A stretch of DNA of 64,000 bases from Scytonema sp035967975 (GCA_035967975.1 JAWQFQ010000009.1:25304-89303); one strand, 5' to 3'; positions 53,193 to 62,116 are shown, counted from the stretch's first letter. Translations and numbers: made by a program. Notes: generated by a model from the letters alone, not told the origin.

Positions 53193-54086
53193 TTACCTTA
53201 TCGCTCCTTTGAAAAATTCCGCAGGTCTGATTTGTTGTTTTTCCAACTTGAGCAATGCTTCAACGCGTGCTTCAGTGGGTGGGTGGCTGGAGAACAAGCT
53301 GCTCAAGAACTGACCAGAGAACCCATTAGTAATCAACAAAGGCTCAAACGCTGGATTAGCTTGTAGAGATATTTGTCTTGCTGTTGCTTCCAAACGTTGT
53401 AGCGCACGAGCCAAAGCCCGAGGATTACCTGTTAATCGAGCTGAACCTGCATCGGCTGCAAATTCCCGTGTACGGGAGATTCCTAATTGAATAATAGTTG
53501 CTGCAATTGGGGCTAACAGCACTGTTAGTAGCAAACCTATAGGATTTGGACCGTTGGTGCGGTTATCTCGTGAATAAGGTGTATACCAGACACTATAGCT
53601 AACAATTTGGGCTAAAAACGAGATTGCACCTGCAATTGTTGCTGCAACAGCTTGTGTCAAAGTGTCACGGTTAGCAACGTGGGTCAACTCGTGAGCAATC
53701 ACCCCTTCTAGTTCGTCTTCTGGTAATAAATTCAAAATCCCTTCAGTCACAGCAACAGCAGCGTGTTCCGGGTCGCGTCCTGTAGCGAACGCATTTGCAG
53801 CTGGGCCAGGAACAATGTATATTTGCGGCATGGGTAAATTGGCGCGTTGGCACAATCTTTCCACCATTTGATAAAGCCCTGGTGCTTGCTGTGGTGAAAT
53901 TGGTTGAGCGCGGTATGCCGCCAGTGCTATTTTATCTGATTGATACCATGAAAATAAGTTAGTTACTGCCGCAATGACTATTCCAATAATAACACCCGTG
54001 GTACCTCCAACGATCCAATAGCTAATCGCAATCAGAAGTCCACTTAATAATGCTAGTAAGGCAGCAGTCTTAATTTGATTTCTCAT
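53193..54086 (-). CDS. htpX: M48 zinc metalloprotease, HtpX-like
   Basis: The 297-residue protein has two N-terminal transmembrane helices (about 7-45), the zinc motif HELTH near 132-136 in VIAHELTHVANRD, two further hydrophobic segments (about 150-200) and the third ligand Glu in SRTREFAADAGSARLTG near 210. HtpX proteases degrade misfolded membrane proteins at the inner membrane. The ATG is preceded by AAGGAGATGAT. Active-site residues are complete. Confidence 0.9.
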   Translation of the reverse strand: MRNQIKTAALLALLSGLLIAISYWIVGGTTGVIIGIVIAAVTNLFSWYQSDKIALAAYRAQPISPQQAPGLYQMVERLCQRANLPMPQIYIVPGPAANAFATGRDPEHAAVAVTEGILNLLPEDELEGVIAHELTHVANRDTLTQAVAATIAGAISFLAQIVSYSVWYTPYSRDNRTNGPNPIGLLLTVLLAPIAATIIQLGISRTREFAADAGSARLTGNPRALARALQRLEATARQISLQANPAFEPLLITNGFSGQFLSSLFSSHPPTEARVEALLKLEKQQIRPAEFFKGAIR

Positions 54087-54869
54087 TTTTTATCATCTCC
54101 TTGCAATGCTGCACTCGGATAACGGATACTAGTAACAGCATCGCTTATGCCCCGATATGATTGTATCGACCCAGACATAGATTTATCAGATTTATCAGGT
54201 AGAAATTGCGCTCCATTTGGTACGGTTTTCCCACTCCCAATACTGCAAGAGATAGTAAAAATTAGAAACCCGGTTGCTTTAAGAAACCGGGTTTCTGGAG
54301 TTTCACGATTTTACAATTAAAAATCTCTCCAGGCACAGAGGACACAGAGACAAGAGTTAGGATATGGATTTCTCCAAATTAAACACGCTATGTTAATTCT
54401 GACGGCGTACTTTAAATACAAGCGATTCTAAATTCCAAATTCCAAATTTTTTCTCAAAAAAAAGAGTTTTCTATCCTGACAAAGAGTTAGAACTTGAGAA
54501 AGGAATATTAAGTATACATCATCAAACATTAAGAAAATAAAAATTAGTAGGACTTTTATAAAAAGATGATAAGAAGAATTTATTCTTTATGGACACAAAA
54601 AATGTATAAAATTGTATCTGAGTAGTACACATAAAGTCAGCAAGATTTCTCGCGTAACATTTATGACTACTTAATGAGTGTCCCCGACCGTTGGGTTAAG
54701 TGAAGTGCTGGATACACTGAAAATTAATACACAAAACAGCTTCTTAAAACTTAATTAAGTAGCTTTTGGTATATCAGTTGTATTTTTTATCGCTCCAGAT
54801 AATACCCCAAACATAGGGAATATTTATAAATATCAGATGGATGCGTGATAACTTCCGAGGACAAATTTT
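54087..54869. other. Gene-free stretch, 783 bp
   Basis: I see no gene. The stretch contains palindromic element copy 8 (54264-54296), the dispersed piece GGCACAGAGGACACAGAGA near 54335 and AT-rich sequence with AAATTCCAAATTCCAAATTT near 54430. The promoters of the genes at 54870 (+) and of htpX (-) should lie at the ends. Confidence 0.5.
54264..54296. repeat. Palindromic element copy 8
   Basis: AGAAACCCGGTTGCTTT and AAGAAACCGGGTTTCT form a hairpin with a small mismatch; CCCAATACTGCAAGAGATAG precedes it. Confidence 0.92.
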
Positions 54870-55718
54870 ATGGCGCAGAACATAAGGAAAAATCGATTTT
54901 TGCACAAGTTTGGCAAAAATTTTCAGGAATTCGCGGAGTTTATTGTTAGCCCTTGGTTCCATCGTACATCTGTCAAATCTCTGCAAAAACGAGTGGAGTA
55001 TCTGGAGAGACGTGTGTATCAAGGGTTACCAACTATAGAAAAACGTCTGGAGTCAGTTATTGAACATTTGCAACACCAGCTTAACTTTCTGCAAAACAAT
55101 ACAAAAAATCAAATAGACAGTTTTGTGGAATACGATCTGCGCCAGCAAGTGCTGGAGGTCCTAAAAGAGCAGACTCATGTGATTGTTCAAACTATCAAAC
55201 CTACCGTTGAAGATTTGATACACGAGTTAGAGGATAAAAAATATTCCGAAGATAAACTCAGCCCAGCAAGTATTCAAGCCAGACAAAATAAGCTTCTAGA
55301 GTCTCTTGTGGAGATCCAACAGCTTGCGACCTTACTCCCAAATTTAGAAGCACAAACAGCTGCTTCTCTGGAAGCAGGACGCTGGTTACTAGCTAATAGA
55401 GAAGAATTAGCACAAGACGTGGCGCAGGAGTTACTGAGTTCGCAACATCCCCAAGTAGACGTTTTTCGTTATAACCTCAATAGATATTTAAAACTACTGG
55501 GAAGCTGTCTGGAGAATGGGATTGAACCTCGTCTACTGTATCAGGGAATGATAGCACATCAACAACCACCTGTTGAGAAGTATTTAGAAGCGTGTCAACT
55601 TATTAAAGATAGATATATTCAAGATTGGGAACACTCGGCTCAGATATCAACTAAAGCAGCTGAGGAATTAAGGAAGTATTTCAGCTACCTAAGCGACTAT
55701 TTGGTTCAACTAAGATGA
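54870..55718 (+). CDS. Helical coiled-coil protein of unknown function
   Basis: The 282-residue protein has a basic start (MAQNIRKNRFLHKFGKNF) and long helices almost throughout. The part from 38 to 95 (SLQKRVEYLERRVYQGLPT...) has a coiled-coil pattern, and a soluble helical domain follows (about 145-270). There is no signal peptide or transmembrane helix. I cannot name a family or function. Its last 38 bp overlap the 3' end of the antiporter gene on the other strand. Confidence 0.75.
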   Translation: MAQNIRKNRFLHKFGKNFQEFAEFIVSPWFHRTSVKSLQKRVEYLERRVYQGLPTIEKRLESVIEHLQHQLNFLQNNTKNQIDSFVEYDLRQQVLEVLKEQTHVIVQTIKPTVEDLIHELEDKKYSEDKLSPASIQARQNKLLESLVEIQQLATLLPNLEAQTAASLEAGRWLLANREELAQDVAQELLSSQHPQVDVFRYNLNRYLKLLGSCLENGIEPRLLYQGMIAHQQPPVEKYLEACQLIKDRYIQDWEHSAQISTKAAEELRKYFSYLSDYLVQLR

Positions 55719-57318
55719 CAGGAATTGAGCTAGATTCCAGTACTGCTTGCGAAACAGAACCAACTAAGACCTGATTCCAAGGTTGATGTCCTCGCTTACC
55801 CATCACAATTTCAGCCACTTGATATTCCCGCGCAAAGCGCACAATTTCCTCTGGGGTTGAACCAGTGGTAGTGATAAATTTGTGGCGAATATCTGCTAGC
55901 AAGCGTTGAGCTTGCGATCGCAAAAGTTCTACACCTTGAGGATCGCAAGCAACAATGACATGCAGCACGATGACCTCACCATCACTACGACGAGCAAGCT
56001 CAGCTGCTTTGTTCAACACCTGATTAGCTAACACAGACGTATCCACAGCAGCTAATAGTACAATCGGGCGTGTAATTGCTACCTTTGTGGGGTCAACCTC
56101 GCCCCGTTTGAGCAATTTTGGTGCAAAAGTGGGAATCGCCCAGGCTCCTAGGGGTGCAGTTATTAAAATAGATAATGCTGCGATCGCCAAAATTGTCTCT
56201 CCACCCTCTATTCCCCGTGCTAGAGGAATTGCTCCAATTGCAGCTTGTACGGTAGCTTTAGCAGAATTCCCTGGGAGCAAGAAGAGCCGTTCCCGCCAAT
56301 TCCAGTTACTTCCTACTGTAGACAGGTACCACCCCAAAGACCTTCCCAGAAGCGTACCCACTGCTAATATCAGCAACCCCGGAAGTAGAGTTTTTTCTAA
56401 GATTTGCAGTTGAATACTCGCTCCTAACAGCACAAACAAAAAAATTTCTGCTACAACCCACAAGCTATCAAAACCAAGTCGCAACCGTCGTGCTAGAGGA
56501 GTATCCAGTTTAATCAGAAAAAATCCCATCGCCATCACGGCTAAATAGCCAGAGAAGTAGGGGAAATGGTCTGCTAGTACCACAAGCAACAAAGCGAAAC
56601 CAGCTGTCACTAACGTGTATTGTACCGTGTTTTGAGTCCAGCTTTGCTTTAACAGCACAAAAACCAACAGTTGTGCTGTTAGCCAACCTAGTAAGACTCC
56701 CAAAACAATCTGACCAACAATTTGAATGGGTAGAAGTTGAATCGCATTTATAGTCAAGCCGAATGGTAACACAACTCCTGCGGCTGACCCTGGTGTCAAA
56801 AAGTTGAGTAACAAACTAAACACTAGCAGCAATAACACATCTGACAAAGCACTTCCTGTCAAAATGGCATCAGGAATCCCTTTGACGATACCCCAACCCA
56901 AGCTTTTTAATCGCAACATTCCCGGTACAATGACGGCTGGCGATTCTGCTCCAATGATGCAACCAAGTAAAAGCCCTGTGGGAAAATCAAAGTTTAAAAT
57001 CCACATCGTAGTTAGGGCGATCGCAATAGCCTCAAACATCGCTGGTAAAAATCCCAATCTTAGTGCTACCGTTCCCTGCTGTAAAAGTTTTTCTCGGTCT
57101 AATCCCAACCCAGCTTTCATCAAAATCACCATGACAGCTATCCGCCGCAAAGCATCGGACGCTGCTAATACATTGGGACTCATTAAGTTAGTCACTTGCG
57201 GTCCCAATAAAATTCCGACCAGAATCATACCAACTAATGGGGGGGTTTTGAGGCGGCGAGCAACTTGTCCCACAAAAAAGCCCACAAGTAATATCCAAAG
57301 AATGCTTTCTAACATCAC
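55681..57318 (-). CDS. Cation/proton antiporter (CPA2-like) with C-terminal universal stress domain
   Basis: The 545-residue protein has about twelve transmembrane helices (1-390) with Na+/H+-exchanger sequence (PPLVGMILVGILLGPQ near 26-41; MKAGLGLDREKL near 67). A cytoplasmic UspA-like domain follows (about 400-540; VLLAAVDTSVLANQVL and GKRGHQPWNQVLVGSVSQ, the latter being the ATP-binding GxxG region). It should exchange monovalent cations for protons and may be controlled by nucleotide binding. It converges with the coiled-coil gene, with 38 bp overlap. Confidence 0.88.
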   Translation of the reverse strand: MMLESILWILLVGFFVGQVARRLKTPPLVGMILVGILLGPQVTNLMSPNVLAASDALRRIAVMVILMKAGLGLDREKLLQQGTVALRLGFLPAMFEAIAIALTTMWILNFDFPTGLLLGCIIGAESPAVIVPGMLRLKSLGWGIVKGIPDAILTGSALSDVLLLLVFSLLLNFLTPGSAAGVVLPFGLTINAIQLLPIQIVGQIVLGVLLGWLTAQLLVFVLLKQSWTQNTVQYTLVTAGFALLLVVLADHFPYFSGYLAVMAMGFFLIKLDTPLARRLRLGFDSLWVVAEIFLFVLLGASIQLQILEKTLLPGLLILAVGTLLGRSLGWYLSTVGSNWNWRERLFLLPGNSAKATVQAAIGAIPLARGIEGGETILAIAALSILITAPLGAWAIPTFAPKLLKRGEVDPTKVAITRPIVLLAAVDTSVLANQVLNKAAELARRSDGEVIVLHVIVACDPQGVELLRSQAQRLLADIRHKFITTTGSTPEEIVRFAREYQVAEIVMGKRGHQPWNQVLVGSVSQAVLESSSIPVILVEPNSRLGS

Positions 57319-57644
57319 GCAGACTCACAATAGGCAAAGGTAAGCGTGACTTGCTAGCAGAAGTTTAACGCAAACAGCCCTACTCTTCCGCAGCAAGCCA
57401 GAAAAGTAGGAGCCATCAGCCTTTCTATATAAGAAGGCGGTTACGGCGAGCTCCATCGCCTATCATTAATTTACAATGAAGCGGCTTGATTTGAAAAGGC
57501 TGGTAACTGTTGTTTATTGCTCGTACTTAATTGTTTTAGAAAATTGTTAAGAGTTAGTTTCTATTAAGCAAGCAGTGCAATACTGGGAATTGTTAGCGTA
57601 CAGTTAGGCACAATTCTAGCCGAAAGATGAGGTAGAGAATTGGT
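57319..57644. other. Divergent intergenic region, 326 bp
   Basis: No gene and none of the window's repeats are seen. It must contain the promoters for the antiporter gene (-) and the DUF190 gene (+). Confidence 0.4.
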
Positions 57645-57971
57645 ATGGCACTCTGGAAACAACTCAATATATACATTGGTAAATCAGACCGTTGGTATCA
57701 TCAGCCACTCTATTCAGCTTTAGTTGGACTTGCTAGAAAACGAGGAATAGCAGGCGCAACTGTGACACAAGCAATAGTGGGGTATGGCAAACAAACCTCT
57801 TGTCAACCTTGCGAATTATGGGAATTGTCTACTGATGTACCTATAGTAGTCACAATGATTGACCGCGAAGAGGCAATATCAGAAATACTCCCCTATGTCA
57901 AAGACATGGTTAGAGATGGATTAGTCACTCTTCAAAATGTTGAAGTTTGTCATCACGCTCCCGTTGCTTAG
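57645..57971 (+). CDS. DUF190 family protein (PII-like fold)
   Basis: The 108-residue protein matches DUF190: LNIYIGKSDRWYHQPLYSAL near 7-26, GIAGATVTQAIVGYGK near 35-50 and VPIVVTMIDREE near 66-77. DUF190 proteins have a ferredoxin-like PII fold and are thought to sense nucleotides and control transporters. It is divergent from a cation/proton antiporter with a nucleotide-binding domain, which it might regulate (inference). Confidence 0.88.
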   Translation: MALWKQLNIYIGKSDRWYHQPLYSALVGLARKRGIAGATVTQAIVGYGKQTSCQPCELWELSTDVPIVVTMIDREEAISEILPYVKDMVRDGLVTLQNVEVCHHAPVA

Positions 57972-57994
57972 TATATCCCTATCCTTTTCTTCCC

Positions 57995-58024
57995 CTACAC
58001 CCCACACCCCACACCCCACACCCT
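57995..58024. repeat. Heptamer tandem repeat CACCCCA
   Basis: Four units of the 7-base CACCCCA follow the DUF190 gene and run to the ATG at 58025. Confidence 0.85.
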
Positions 58025-58258
58025 ATGTCTTTCTCTAAAACTGAAGCCAAGCAGCTCCTTCAACGTCTAATTTTTAACGATTCTCATCCTCAGGACTGGG
58101 TACAGGATGTTTGGGGATTGAGTCCTACTTTAGGCCTTAATCGAATGCTGTCCTCAAGAGCAATTGGACAATCTACTGCAAAGCTATTACCAAGAATACA
58201 TGGATTGACAGTTTATGCTACAATAAGGTATATAAAATTATGGTTTTTAGAGTCTTAA
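58025..58258 (+). CDS. Doubtful small protein, 77 residues
   Basis: I do not recognise it. From the ATG at 58025 the frame gives 77 residues with MSFSKTEAKQLLQRLIFNDS and a Trp-rich DWVQDVWGL part, which looks like real protein rather than random sequence. There is no Shine-Dalgarno, as a heptamer repeat lies directly upstream. It could be the start of a gene broken near the tRNA, which begins 29 bp later. Confidence 0.35.
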   Translation: MSFSKTEAKQLLQRLIFNDSHPQDWVQDVWGLSPTLGLNRMLSSRAIGQSTAKLLPRIHGLTVYATIRYIKLWFLES

Positions 58259-58287
58259 TGACGTCTATTAAACTGTAGATCATAGAT

Positions 58288-58372
58288 GGAGAGGTGGCAG
58301 AGCGGTTTAATGCGGCGCACTCGAAATGCGTTTTAGGGAAACTTAACGGAGGTTCGAATCCTCTCCTCTCCG
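58288..58372 (+). tRNA. tRNA-Ser (anticodon CGA)
   Basis: The acceptor stem GGAGAGG pairs with CCTCTCC, with discriminator G at 58372. The D-arm contains AGCGGTTTAATGCGG, the anticodon loop is CTCGAAA in the stem GCA/TGC, the long variable arm (TAGGGAAACTTA) is that of a class II tRNA, and the T-arm is GGTTCGAATCC. The CCA end is not encoded. Anticodon CGA reads UCG serine codons. Confidence 0.96.
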
Positions 58373-58732
58373 TTTCTCTATCCCTTTGTAGGCATAGGTT
58401 TCAGCTATTTCTAGTTACTTTGAAATAATGCAAAAAATGGTTGAATTAGGAAAACCTATCATAGCATTTCAATGATATAAGCTATTCTAATGCACAACTG
58501 ATATAGGTCTAACGCTGCTGCAACAGAATAGCCGATTGAGTGTAAAGACTGAACAGTGCGACCCACAAGAATCGCTTGCACCTCACTAGTCCGGAAAAAT
58601 AACAAACAAGGTGTTGAGCTATGAGTCATGCAAAAAAGCATATAATAGCATCTTTTCCAAAAAAAATTTGAGGAATTTTTGATAAACACCAATTCCGGGA
58701 TATACTAACGCCATATTCTAAGGAGTGCAACT
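58373..58732. other. Gene-poor stretch between tRNA-Ser and capA
   Basis: No supported gene. A minus-strand frame (58459-58692) gives a 77-residue product with EVQAILVGRTVQSLHSIGYS near its end, perhaps a relic; I could not assign it. The capA promoter should be close to 58700; AAGGAG is at 58721, followed by TGCAACT and the ATG. Confidence 0.4.
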
Positions 58733-59899
58733 ATGATAAATAAACGGCTGGGGAAATGGCTTTCATTCAGTTTTATTAGTGCTTGTTTTTGCCTGGGTAT
58801 TGGTATAGGAATGTTTATCCGTTTTGGTCAAATACAGCGATCGCAAGCTGCGACTTCACCTATCGAAACTGTCCCAGATTCATTTTTTATACCAGAATCC
58901 GTACCCTCCGACACCATTACTATCCAAGCGGTCGGAGATATTATTCCCGGTACAAACTACCCTAACTACAGGCTTCCAAAGAATCACAATCAACTGCTTC
59001 CACAATCGATTAGAGCATATCTGCAAAGAGCAGATATTTTGTTTGGTAACTTTGAAAGTAGCTTAACGACCCATCGTTACAGTGCCAAAGATATCTCACG
59101 CGGACAAGTTTTTGCCTTCCGTTCTCCACCTTCCTACGCTCAACTATTTGCTGATGTAGGGTTTAACGTCATGAACATCGCCAATAATCATGCTTTAGAC
59201 TTTGGTTTAGTAGGCTTAGGAGACACTGTAAAGAACCTTAAAGCTGTTGGTATAGAAACATTAGGGCATAAAAATCAAATTCTTGTCTTAGAATCCAATG
59301 GTCTTTTCGTTGCTATGATTGGATTTGCTCCCTATGACTTTTATAACTCCATTCACGATCTCCAGACAGCTAAAGCCCTCGTAGAAGAAGCCAAAAAGAA
59401 TGCAAGTATTGTCATTGTGTCAATGCATTCAGGAGCAGAAGGAACGGGCGCACTACACGTAAAGGATAAAGTAGAGTATTTTTATGGAGAAAACCGAGGT
59501 AATTCTCTCCAATTTGCTCGAAATATGATTGATGCAGGTGCGGATTTAGTCATCGGACACGGTCCTCATGTTCCCAGAGCTATGGAAATTTATAATGGTA
59601 AACTTATCGCATATTCTTTAGGTAACTTTTTGGGCTACCGAACTTTATCCACAGCTGCTCAGACGGGTTACTCCATGATTTTAGAAGTCAAATTGAATTC
59701 CCAAGGAGACTTACTAGGAAGTAAAATTATTCCCGTTCATTTGGATAGACAAGGAATCCCTCATATTGACCAGCGTTTCCGCACAGTGGGACTTTTGCGT
59801 TATTTAATTAGTAAAGATTTTCCTGAACAGCAAGTAGAAATTAATCAGTTAGGCGAAATTGTCTTAGAAAATAGCGATTTAGTCGCTGAAAAGAATTGA
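58733..59899 (+). CDS. CapA family protein (poly-gamma-glutamate capsule-like, metallophosphatase fold)
   Basis: The 388-residue protein has an N-terminal membrane anchor (about 11-29, SFSFISACFCLGIGIGMFI) and a calcineurin-like CapA domain: TITIQAVGDIIPG near 60-72, LFGNFESSLT near 103-112, NIANNHALDFG near 143-153, VSMHSGAE near 224 and IGHGPHVPRAME near 279. The Asp, Asn and His residues at these places are the usual metal ligands. CapA proteins take part in making or anchoring extracellular polymers; the exact substrate is unknown. AAGGAG lies seven bases before the ATG. Confidence 0.85.
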   Translation: MINKRLGKWLSFSFISACFCLGIGIGMFIRFGQIQRSQAATSPIETVPDSFFIPESVPSDTITIQAVGDIIPGTNYPNYRLPKNHNQLLPQSIRAYLQRADILFGNFESSLTTHRYSAKDISRGQVFAFRSPPSYAQLFADVGFNVMNIANNHALDFGLVGLGDTVKNLKAVGIETLGHKNQILVLESNGLFVAMIGFAPYDFYNSIHDLQTAKALVEEAKKNASIVIVSMHSGAEGTGALHVKDKVEYFYGENRGNSLQFARNMIDAGADLVIGHGPHVPRAMEIYNGKLIAYSLGNFLGYRTLSTAAQTGYSMILEVKLNSQGDLLGSKIIPVHLDRQGIPHIDQRFRTVGLLRYLISKDFPEQQVEINQLGEIVLENSDLVAEKN

Positions 59900-59904
59900 T
59901 AAAC

Positions 59905-60012
59905 TGCTAATGGCTAAATGCTAAATGCTAATTGTTAATTGCTAATTGTTAATTGCTAATTACTTTTTTACCATTAGCCATTAGCCATTAGCCATTAGCC
60001 ATTAGCCATTAG
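59905..60012. repeat. Heptamer tandem repeat, GCTAAT / TTAGCCA, running into larE
   Basis: The left half (GCTAATGGCTAAATGCTAAA and GTTAATTGCTAATT units) and the right half (five ATTAGCC units) are complementary and can form a long hairpin. The right half runs into the 3' end of larE and encodes its last residues and stop. Confidence 0.88.
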
Positions 60013-60819
60013 CCTTTTCAAAACCTGATTTAACTTACCACTGCGATAACCTTCTAAATCAAGAGTTACGTAAATAAAGCCAAACTCTTGAAATATAGAA
60101 ACAACTGACGGTAAGTCTGTCTTCAAAACAAATTCTTTAATTTGTTCTGGAGGTAATTCTATCCGTGCTGTATCTCCTTCAGAACGTACCCGCAAATTTT
60201 GATAACCTAGCTTTCGTAGGTAAATCTCTGCTCTACCCACCCGTTGCAGTTTGGCTATGGTAATCTCTTCACCGTAGGGAAAGCGGGAACTGAGACAAGG
60301 CTGTGCTGGTTTCTCCCACCAGGGTAAACCAAGTTCTCTGGAAATTTGACGGACTTCAGTTTTCGTCACTCCAACTTCTGCTAATGGAGAACGCGCCCCT
60401 CTTTCTTTTGCTGCTTGAATTCCTGGGCGATAGTCGTGTAAGTCATCTGCATTGACTCCGTCAACCACATACGGATAGCCTAGTTTTGTAGCTATGGGTT
60501 TAAGAGTGTCGTGCAGTTCGCTCTTACAAAAGTAACAACGGTTGACAGGGTTAGAAGTATAATTGGGATTTTCCATTTCATGTGTTTCAACGATGGTATG
60601 AGGAATCCCAATTGTGGCTGCTTGAATCTTGGCGTCTTCCAATTCTTCTGGTAACAGTGAAGGAGAAACAGCAGTGATAGCCAAAGCGCGATCGCCCAAC
60701 ACATCATATGCTACCTTAGCTACCAAAGTGCTATCAACTCCACCTGAGTAAGCTATCAAAGCCTTCTCCATTTCTACAAACAAACCTTTTAGTCGCTCAA
60801 ATTTTTCTGTCGGTATCAT
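59995..60819 (-). CDS. larE: ATP-dependent sacrificial sulfur transferase LarE
   Basis: With the ATG at 60819 the protein has 274 residues. It shows the PP-loop SGGVDST (near 27-33), the conserved CYFCK (near 106-110) and KPAQPCLSSRFPYG near 177-190, whose Cys is the sulfur donor in LarE. LarE makes the nickel-pincer cofactor precursor and loses its own Cys sulfur in the process. Partner genes larB and larC are not in the window. The last residues (LMANG) and the stop come from a heptamer repeat. The start has TTTTGAG in front; a longer frame adds ten residues. Confidence 0.9.
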   Translation of the reverse strand: MIPTEKFERLKGLFVEMEKALIAYSGGVDSTLVAKVAYDVLGDRALAITAVSPSLLPEELEDAKIQAATIGIPHTIVETHEMENPNYTSNPVNRCYFCKSELHDTLKPIATKLGYPYVVDGVNADDLHDYRPGIQAAKERGARSPLAEVGVTKTEVRQISRELGLPWWEKPAQPCLSSRFPYGEEITIAKLQRVGRAEIYLRKLGYQNLRVRSEGDTARIELPPEQIKEFVLKTDLPSVVSIFQEFGFIYVTLDLEGYRSGKLNQVLKRLMANG

Positions 60820-61029
60820 TTTCTCAAAACCCACCCAAAATGTAAGCACCCAACAAGTTCTATTTTAGCCATTAGCCATTAGCCACGGACTATGGAGCTC
60901 CTGTTTGATTTGTGAAAAACCCTCCTCATGAGGAAAAGAAATTTTTAATTTGTTCGTCTTATGTGTAAAGTAACATCAATCATTGTATTCAATCAGTGTG
61001 TTGCCATCGCTTGAATGTAAAACGAGAAT
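60820..61029. other. Divergent gap between larE and natD
   Basis: This 210-bp gap contains a short ATTAGCC repeat near 60871 and must hold both promoters. A helical fragment is not seen. Confidence 0.4.
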
Positions 61030-61899
61030 ATGGATACACTATTTGCTCAATTAATTATCAACGGTATTGCTGTAGGAAGCATCATTGCTCTCGGTGCAGT
61101 GGGGCTCACCCTAACCTACGGGATTTTACGATTATCTAACTTTGCCCACGGTGACTTTCTTACCCTAGGGGCTTACTTTACTTTTGTAGCAAACACTTTA
61201 TTGGGAGTCAATATTTGGCTGTCTATGGCGATCGCTGCGATCGGTACTGTCGGGGGAATGCTATTGTCTGAAAAGCTACTGTGGTCGAGAATGCGCTCTA
61301 TTCGTGCGACTTCTACGACATTAATCATCATTTCTATCGGGCTAGCTCTATTTCTCCGCAATGGAATTATCTTTATCTGGGGTGGTAGCAACCAAAATTA
61401 TGATGTTCCTGTCCGTCCTGCTTTTGACATTGCAGGGTTAAAAATTCCGCAAAATCAATTATTGGTTCTTGTTCTCGCTGTTCTAGCTATTATCATGCTG
61501 CATTACATTTTGCAAAATACAAAAGTTGGAAAAGCGATGAGAGCAGTTGCTGACGACTTGGATTTAGCTAGAGTTTCGGGTATCAATGTTGACAAAGTTA
61601 TCTTATGGACTTGGGTGATTGCCGGAATTTTTACATCCTTAGGTGGAAGTATGTACGGCTTAATTACAGCTGTACGCCCAAATATGGGATGGTTCCTAAT
61701 TTTACCATTATTTGCTTCTGTCATCCTCGGAGGTATTGGCAATCCCTACGGTGCGATCGCAGCCGCTTTTATCATCGGGATTGCTCAGGAAGTTAGTACT
61801 CCTTTTCTGGGTTCTCAGTATAAACAAGGGATTGCGCTGTTAATTATGATTTTGGTGCTGCTCGTTCGTCCCAAAGGTTTGTTTAAAGGAACGATTTGA
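61030..61899 (+). CDS. natD: Neutral/branched-chain amino-acid ABC permease NatD/LivH
   Basis: The 289-residue protein has eight predicted transmembrane helices and LivH family signatures: GLTLTYGILRLSNFAHGDF (26-44), TKVGKAMRAVADDLDLARVS near 163-182 (the EAA loop) and VRPNMGWFLILPLFASVILG near 220. In cyanobacteria this is NatD, one permease subunit of the N-I neutral amino-acid system, which works with NatA-C and NatE encoded elsewhere. No other ABC transporter genes lie close by, as is usual for the Nat system. Confidence 0.88.
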   Translation: MDTLFAQLIINGIAVGSIIALGAVGLTLTYGILRLSNFAHGDFLTLGAYFTFVANTLLGVNIWLSMAIAAIGTVGGMLLSEKLLWSRMRSIRATSTTLIIISIGLALFLRNGIIFIWGGSNQNYDVPVRPAFDIAGLKIPQNQLLVLVLAVLAIIMLHYILQNTKVGKAMRAVADDLDLARVSGINVDKVILWTWVIAGIFTSLGGSMYGLITAVRPNMGWFLILPLFASVILGGIGNPYGAIAAAFIIGIAQEVSTPFLGSQYKQGIALLIMILVLLVRPKGLFKGTI

Positions 61900-61927
61900 G
61901 CAACACCCAGTCGAGAAGTTAGGCATT

Positions 61928-61949
61928 AGGAGTAATATTTTTTACTCCT
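61928..61949. terminator. Bidirectional terminator between natD and psaX
   Basis: AGGAGTAA pairs with TTACTCCT (8 bp), with the loop TATTTT. It lies between the convergent genes natD (+) and psaX (-). Confidence 0.65.
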
Positions 61950-61972
61950 TGCTCCTCACTTCTCACTTCTCA

Positions 61973-62116
61973 CTATGGATTAAGCAAGTGGAAGTAAATT
62001 GCTGCTACCAAGATATTCCCAGCAAGTAAAACGAGGCTAACAGCGGTGCGAAACGTAAACGGTGGTTTTGCTCCCGTGTTCGCAACATCAGTACCTGGTT
62101 TGATTTCAGCAGTCAT
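61973..62116 (-). CDS. psaX: Photosystem I subunit PsaX (47 residues)
   Basis: The minus-strand frame from the ATG at 62116 to the TAG at 61973 encodes MTAEIKPGTDVANTGAKPPF followed by TFRTAVSLVLLAGNILVAAI and YFHLLNP. One transmembrane helix with FRT before it and NILVAAIYF in it matches PsaX of photosystem I (as I recall the thermophilic protein: AKPTYAFRTFWAVLLLAINFLV...). PsaX is a peripheral one-helix subunit binding a chlorophyll. AGGAGAG is six bases before the ATG. The gene is too short for usual predictions; it lies between natD and lipA. Confidence 0.82.
   Translation of the reverse strand: MTAEIKPGTDVANTGAKPPFTFRTAVSLVLLAGNILVAAIYFHLLNP

Noticed and set aside
58459..58692. 77-residue minus-strand frame between tRNA-Ser and capA
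   Set aside because: The end looks partly protein-like, but there is no ribosome site, the start is AT-rich low-complexity sequence and I recognise no family.
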